Notes under the pieces: generated by a model | The model's input: the letters and a program-made list of their open reading frames with translations, nothing else | Told to the model about the DNA's origin: nothing | The model's database searches: none | Program-made: the position numbers and the translations under genes | Assembly (NCBI RefSeq): GCF_047872805.1 | Contig: NZ_JBLQUK010000010.1 | Coordinates: 56,816-120,815, forward strand | Source: Erythrobacter sp047872805 | Lineage (GTDB): Bacteria > Pseudomonadota > Alphaproteobacteria > Sphingomonadales > Sphingomonadaceae | Length of the DNA stretch: 64,000 bases | Reading direction: 5' to 3' | Shown here: one piece after another, positions 61,146 through 64,000 of the stretch | Position numbering within the stretch: the stretch's first letter is position 1 | How the letters are laid out: each line of letters opens with the position of its first letter

Positions 61146-62105
61146 ATGGACAGGCAGCAAATCGACACTCTCATCATTGGCGCGGGCATGGCTGGGCTGG
61201 CATGCGCAACCCGGATTTCGCGCGAAGGCGATGAGGTTTGCGTCATCGACAAGGGACGCGGGCCCGGTGGTCGCATGGCCGCGCGCCGCGCCGAAATCGC
61301 GGGCGAAACGGTATCCTTCGATCACGGTGCGCAATACTTCACCGCGCGCGATCCGCGCTTCAGGGCGGTGGTGGAGGAGTGGGAAGCGCAAGGCGCGGCC
61401 GCCCGCTGGCTGGCTGCAGGTGAAGACGCATGGGTCGGCGCCCCCGGCATGAACGGCCCAATCCGGGCGATGGCAGAGGGACTTGACGTGCGCTGGAACA
61501 CGCGCGCTCACAAAATTTCCTACACGGATTGCAGATGGCACGTTGATGCAGGCGATGAGCGGTTTTCCGCCACGGCGCTGCTTATTGCGGTTCCTGCCGA
61601 GCAGGCGTTCGATCTGCTCGATGGTTTGGCCCCGGTGTGGGCGCGAGAGGTCGCGGGTGCCACGTCCGAGCCGTGCTGGGCCGTTATGGCCGGATTCGCG
61701 CAGAAGCTGGATATAGAGGCGGATGCCCTCCGCGATCCGCAGTCGCCCGTTGCGTGGGCGGCGCGCAATTCGGCCAAGCCGGGGCGCAGCGGAACCGAAT
61801 GCTGGGTGCTGCACGCATCGCCGCAGCGCAGCCGGGAAATCATCGATCTGCCTGCCGAAGTGGTCGGGCCGTTGCTGCTCGATGATTTCTTCCGCCAGAC
61901 CGGCGCCGTTCCCGTCGCGCCCGTTCACCTTGCCGCGCACCGCTGGCTTTACGCCATGCCGCGCGCAATTTCGGGCGAGCCTGCGCGCTATGAGCAAGAA
62001 ACCGCTCTCGGTCTGGCTGGCGATTACCTCCATTTCCCGCGTGTCGAAGGGGCGTGGATTTCGGGCAATGCACTCGCTGAGATGGTGCTTTCCACCTCCG
62101 GCTAG
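61146..62105 (+). CDS. FAD-dependent amine-oxidase-like oxidoreductase (renalase-like)
   Basis: A 319-residue flavoprotein. LIIGAGMAGLACATRI is the FAD-binding GxGxxG motif, followed by VIDKGRGPGGRMAARRAE and SFDHGAQYFTARDPRF, which are typical of the renalase/RenA-like NAD(P)-binding protein group. The C-terminus has GDYLHFPRVEGAWISGNALAEMV. Substrate unknown. ATG 61146 is 32 bases after egtD; it may be co-transcribed with the ergothioneine genes, but no published pathway link is known to me. Confidence 0.88.
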   Translation: MDRQQIDTLIIGAGMAGLACATRISREGDEVCVIDKGRGPGGRMAARRAEIAGETVSFDHGAQYFTARDPRFRAVVEEWEAQGAAARWLAAGEDAWVGAPGMNGPIRAMAEGLDVRWNTRAHKISYTDCRWHVDAGDERFSATALLIAVPAEQAFDLLDGLAPVWAREVAGATSEPCWAVMAGFAQKLDIEADALRDPQSPVAWAARNSAKPGRSGTECWVLHASPQRSREIIDLPAEVVGPLLLDDFFRQTGAVPVAPVHLAAHRWLYAMPRAISGEPARYEQETALGLAGDYLHFPRVEGAWISGNALAEMVLSTSG

Positions 62106-62148
62106 TCCCCATAAGCGTTAGTGGACGCCGCCGCGCTCTGCCGCCAAT

Positions 62149-62176
62149 CTCTCTCGCAAAGACATTTGGGAGAGAG
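62149..62176 (+). promoter_or_regulatory. Hairpin that would cover the ribosome site of the SDR gene
   Basis: CTCTCTC (62149-62155) pairs exactly with GAGAGAG (62170-62176) over a 14-base loop. The right arm overlaps the purine-rich ribosome site GGGAGAGAG (62168-62176) three bases before the ATG at 62180. It may restrain translation until unfolded. Confidence 0.4.
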
Positions 62177-62179
62177 CAG

Positions 62180-62944
62180 ATGCACGACCTTTTCGATCTA
62201 TCGGGGCAGACCGCCGTCATCACCGGTGCAGGGCGCGGGATTGGCGAGGGGATCGCCCACCTTCTCGCCGAAGCGGGTGCGAATGTGGTGTGTGCCGCGC
62301 GGTCTGACGATCAGATCACCCGCGTTGCCGATGCAATCAACGCCAGCAATTCCGCCGGGCGGGCGGTGGCGCAGGCGACCGATGTTTCAAAGGCAGAGGA
62401 TATGGACGCGCTGGCGCAGCGCGCCGTTGATGAATTCGGGCGGCTCGACATCTGGGTCAACAATGCAGGCGGTTCGCTGGTCTCCGCTCCCTTGACCGAG
62501 CTCGACCCGGCTGAGTGGGACAAGACCTTGGCGGTCAATCTGTCGAGCGTATTTTACGGCGCGCGCGCGGCGGCGCGGCACATGAAGAATGGCGGCAGCA
62601 TCGTGAACACTTCAAGCATGGCCGGGCGCGATCCGTTCCCCGGCAGCGGCCATTATTGCGCGGCGAAGGCTGGGGTGAACATGCTGACCAAAACACTCGC
62701 GCTGGAACTGGGCGCGCAGAAAATTCGGGTCAATGCGATCCTGCCGGGATTTGTCCCGACCGACACGGTGAAACAGGCGCTGAATATGAAGGATGAGGAT
62801 TTCGGCCCGCTGCTCGAACAGCTGAACCTGCCCGCCGGCAGGCTGGGCACGCCAAGGGATATTGCCGCCTGCGTGCTCTATCTGGTGGGCAATTCCGGAG
62901 AGTGGGTGACCGGGCAAAATCTGTGCATTGCCGGAACGGTCTGA
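62180..62944 (+). CDS. Short-chain dehydrogenase/reductase (FabG-like family)
   Basis: A 254-residue SDR. AVITGAGRGIGEGIA is the cofactor motif, WVNNAGGSLVSAP the NNAG motif, and Ser in NTSSMAGRD with YCAAKAG (Y-x3-K) the catalytic set. VNAILPGFVPTDTVKQ follows. Ala-Arg in CAARSDDQ after the second strand hints at NADP. The substrate is not predictable. ATG 62180; a possible inhibitory hairpin lies at the ribosome site. Confidence 0.92.
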   Translation: MHDLFDLSGQTAVITGAGRGIGEGIAHLLAEAGANVVCAARSDDQITRVADAINASNSAGRAVAQATDVSKAEDMDALAQRAVDEFGRLDIWVNNAGGSLVSAPLTELDPAEWDKTLAVNLSSVFYGARAAARHMKNGGSIVNTSSMAGRDPFPGSGHYCAAKAGVNMLTKTLALELGAQKIRVNAILPGFVPTDTVKQALNMKDEDFGPLLEQLNLPAGRLGTPRDIAACVLYLVGNSGEWVTGQNLCIAGTV

Positions 62945-62956
62945 TATGCGCGCTGG

Positions 62957-63145
62957 GTGACTGACCAAAGGCCTGCCTACGAAACCCTGCACGAAGCCGC
63001 CTGCGCGCGCGGAGAGCGTTCTTACATCGATCCCGCCACGCAATATCTGGTGTTCACCCGGCTCGCGCATCTCGACCGGGGGAAGTGCTGCGGATCGGCT
63101 TGTCGACACTGCCCTTTCGATCACGAAAACGTGAAGCGCCTGTGA
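62957..63145 (+). CDS. DUF5522 small cysteine-rich protein
   Basis: A 62-residue protein. The C-terminal KCCGSACRHCPFDHENVK is the DUF5522 signature with four Cys, apt for zinc or an iron-sulfur cluster. The N-terminal half contains YIDPATQYLVFTRLAHL. GTG at 62957. Function unknown. It follows the SDR gene by 12 bases. A dispersed repeat begins after its stop. Confidence 0.85.
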   Translation: MTDQRPAYETLHEAACARGERSYIDPATQYLVFTRLAHLDRGKCCGSACRHCPFDHENVKRL

Positions 63146-63178
63146 TTGAAACGGGCGGTTCGTGCTGCTCGGTCCGGA

Positions 63179-63203
63179 GGGCCGCAAGCGCGACTGCGCG
63201 CCC
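63179..63203. repeat. Inverted second copy of a dispersed repeat
   Basis: These 25 bases match the reverse complement of 22762-22786 in 23 positions. The surrounding 63146-63322 holds no gene; it also includes the small hairpin AACCGGC-GCAT-GCCGGTT near 63256-63273. Confidence 0.65.
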
Positions 63204-63322
63204 AGACCAGCCCCGCAGTGGAGCGAAGCGAAACGGAGGGATAGCAGGGAGGACGAACCGGCGCATGCCGGTTCGAGAGACAAAAGTGGCTGGCCTCTCG
63301 TGATGAAACCGCGAACTGGTTC

Positions 63323-63694
63323 TTGAGGCGTCCGCGACCTGACCATTCGATTGATAAGGTATTGAATGCAAAGGCGGAGCTTAGAAAGGCCCGAACCATC
63401 GCTGAGATTGCAAAGGACTTGGGCTACGCAACACCTACCGGATTTTCGCAGGCCTTTAAGAAGAAGTTCGGTTTGACCCCAAAGCAATGGCGTGTGCAAG
63501 AAGGCCTTGCTGGCAAGGCCGGTCACAATTTGCAAAAAGCAAAAGACTTGCTGCTCTCGACCGATCTCAAGGTTGGAGAAATTTCGATAGCATCTGGTTT
63601 TGTAAGCCGAATGGCGATGAAGTCCGCCTTTCTTCGCCATACTGGTCTCCCTCCTAGCAAATGGCGGGCAGCCATGAGGGAGGGGCGGGCATGA
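63323..63694 (+). CDS. AraC-type DNA-binding domain, probably 5'-truncated
   Basis: The 123 codons carry a full AraC DNA-binding region: first HTH TIAEIAKDLGYATPTGFSQAF with FGLTPKQWR, linking helix LQKAKDLLLSTD, second HTH VGEISIASGFVSR with LPPSKWR. No sensor domain precedes it. There is no ATG; only TTG at 63323 or 63362 fits, without a ribosome site, and the upstream open frame runs into a repeat. GC is about 51% over 63361-63480, lower than the window. It is likely the remains of an acquired regulator, though a working small protein is not excluded. The next ORF overlaps its stop. Confidence 0.55.
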   Translation: MRRPRPDHSIDKVLNAKAELRKARTIAEIAKDLGYATPTGFSQAFKKKFGLTPKQWRVQEGLAGKAGHNLQKAKDLLLSTDLKVGEISIASGFVSRMAMKSAFLRHTGLPPSKWRAAMREGRA

Positions 63695-63891
63695 GTGAAT
63701 GTCTCATTCATCTGATGGGCAGCGGCCACCCTCTGCATGTCACGCTTGATCGAGGTGTCTTGGATGGATTGCTTATTGGCAAGCTGAGAGACCACTGGAT
63801 CGCGTGCATCCTCGCAGAACCCGACGCAGACGGAGTCTGCAAGAGGGCACTGATCGCGACGAGTAGGATTCAGTTTATCATCGAGTGTTGA
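63691..63891 (+). CDS. Small hypothetical protein next to an IS end
   Basis: A 66-residue ORF starting ATG 63691, which overlaps the AraC-like stop (ATGA), with GGAGGGGCGGGC as ribosome site. It reads MSECLIHLMGSGHPLHVTLD and ends in IQFIIEC. No known family is recognised; the pattern suggests a small beta-rich protein. It lies 32 bases before an IS end, in a stretch that appears acquired. Confidence 0.5.
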   Translation: MSECLIHLMGSGHPLHVTLDRGVLDGLLIGKLRDHWIACILAEPDADGVCKRALIATSRIQFIIEC

Positions 63892-63923
63892 AGCCCGCGA
63901 TCGGATCGCTACCTGAACGTGTT

Positions 63924-64000
63924 TGAACCGCCCCGGGATTGCCGGAGGCCATTTGGTTTAAGTTATGCTGCCATGGCGGTATCGTCCAGCATGGCGTAGT
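63924..64000 (-). mobile_element. End of an IS3-family-like insertion sequence with transposase C-terminus
   Basis: TGAACCGCCCCGGG at 63924-63937 resembles the terminal repeat of IS3-family elements of the IS407 type. Inside it, minus-strand codons from the window edge to the TAA at 63965-63963 read YAMLDDTAMAA, a plausible transposase tail. The rest of the element lies beyond the window, so the family is provisional. Confidence 0.6.

Noticed and set aside
63256..63285. GGTTCGA near a small hairpin, reminiscent of a tRNA T arm
   Set aside because: No acceptor, D or anticodon arms can be folded around it.

Overview
The window looks like a chromosomal segment from an alphaproteobacterium of the order Sphingomonadales, most probably the family Erythrobacteraceae. 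This rests on the high GC (about 61% in a 120-base hand count inside cobT), on conserved alphaproteobacterial gene blocks (rpmF-plsX-fabH-ihfA-merR; mutY against dciA-dsbA-dsbA-smc; nfu-tsaB-rimI-mucR-fur-plsC next to miaB-phoH-ybeY-corC), on an alphaproteobacterial LexA box (GTTC-N7-GTTC), and on sphingomonad-type families (DUF2490, DUF4197, DUF1489, MucR). No species can be named from the sequence alone. No rRNA, tRNA, CRISPR array or prophage was found.

Layout. 1-2.4 kb: the end of a CHAT-domain protein, a gene-free stretch with small inverted repeats, and a 588-residue secreted protein made of curlin-like repeats whose putative promoter spacer contains a run of eight G. 2.4-9 kb: GST, FeS-type (6-4) photolyase, PriA, a DUF4197 lipoprotein and two tandem DUF2490 proteins. 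9-13.4 kb: transaldolase-like aldolase, CobT, then a small accessory insert (low-GC DUF2513 gene, ParD/ParE) overlapping a nitroreductase, with palindromic repeats on both sides. 13.4-19.8 kb: cysS, a methyltransferase and a 2-hydroxyacid dehydrogenase overlapping by start/stop codons, then a catabolic-type acetolactate-synthase homologue paired with an aldehyde dehydrogenase. 19.8-23.2 kb: a secreted protein of uncertain family, two overlapping uncharacterised genes divergent from a LexA/CI-like S24 regulator with an SOS box between them, an MBL hydrolase and a MAPEG protein.

23.4-34.4 kb is housekeeping: L32 and fatty-acid initiation, IHF-alpha and a MerR regulator, an unrecognised 273-residue protein, SMC, two DsbA-like proteins, DciA and MutY. 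34.5-42.4 kb carries a serine hydrolase, NudC, a FrnE-like DsbA, a DUF1295 membrane enzyme, a lipid-anchored cytochrome c-prime with a cytochrome b561-type partner, DUF1489, an SDR and MgtE. 42.4-52.9 kb holds RNA modification and maturation (MiaB, PhoH, YbeY, TsaB, RimI), CorC, regulators (LysR, Fur-type, MucR), PlsC and Nfu. 52.9-64 kb holds an M16 peptidase, class II DAHP synthase behind a near-consensus promoter, a diguanylate cyclase, the ergothioneine pair EgtB-EgtD with a FAD oxidoreductase, an SDR, DUF5522, and at the right edge a lower-GC AraC-type remnant with a small ORF and the end of an IS3-like element.

The most promising places for something new are the SOS-box locus at 20.5-22.0 kb, the orphan curlin-repeat gene with its G-tract promoter, the leaderless parDE unit joined to a nitroreductase, and a MucR protein that has lost its zinc ligands.
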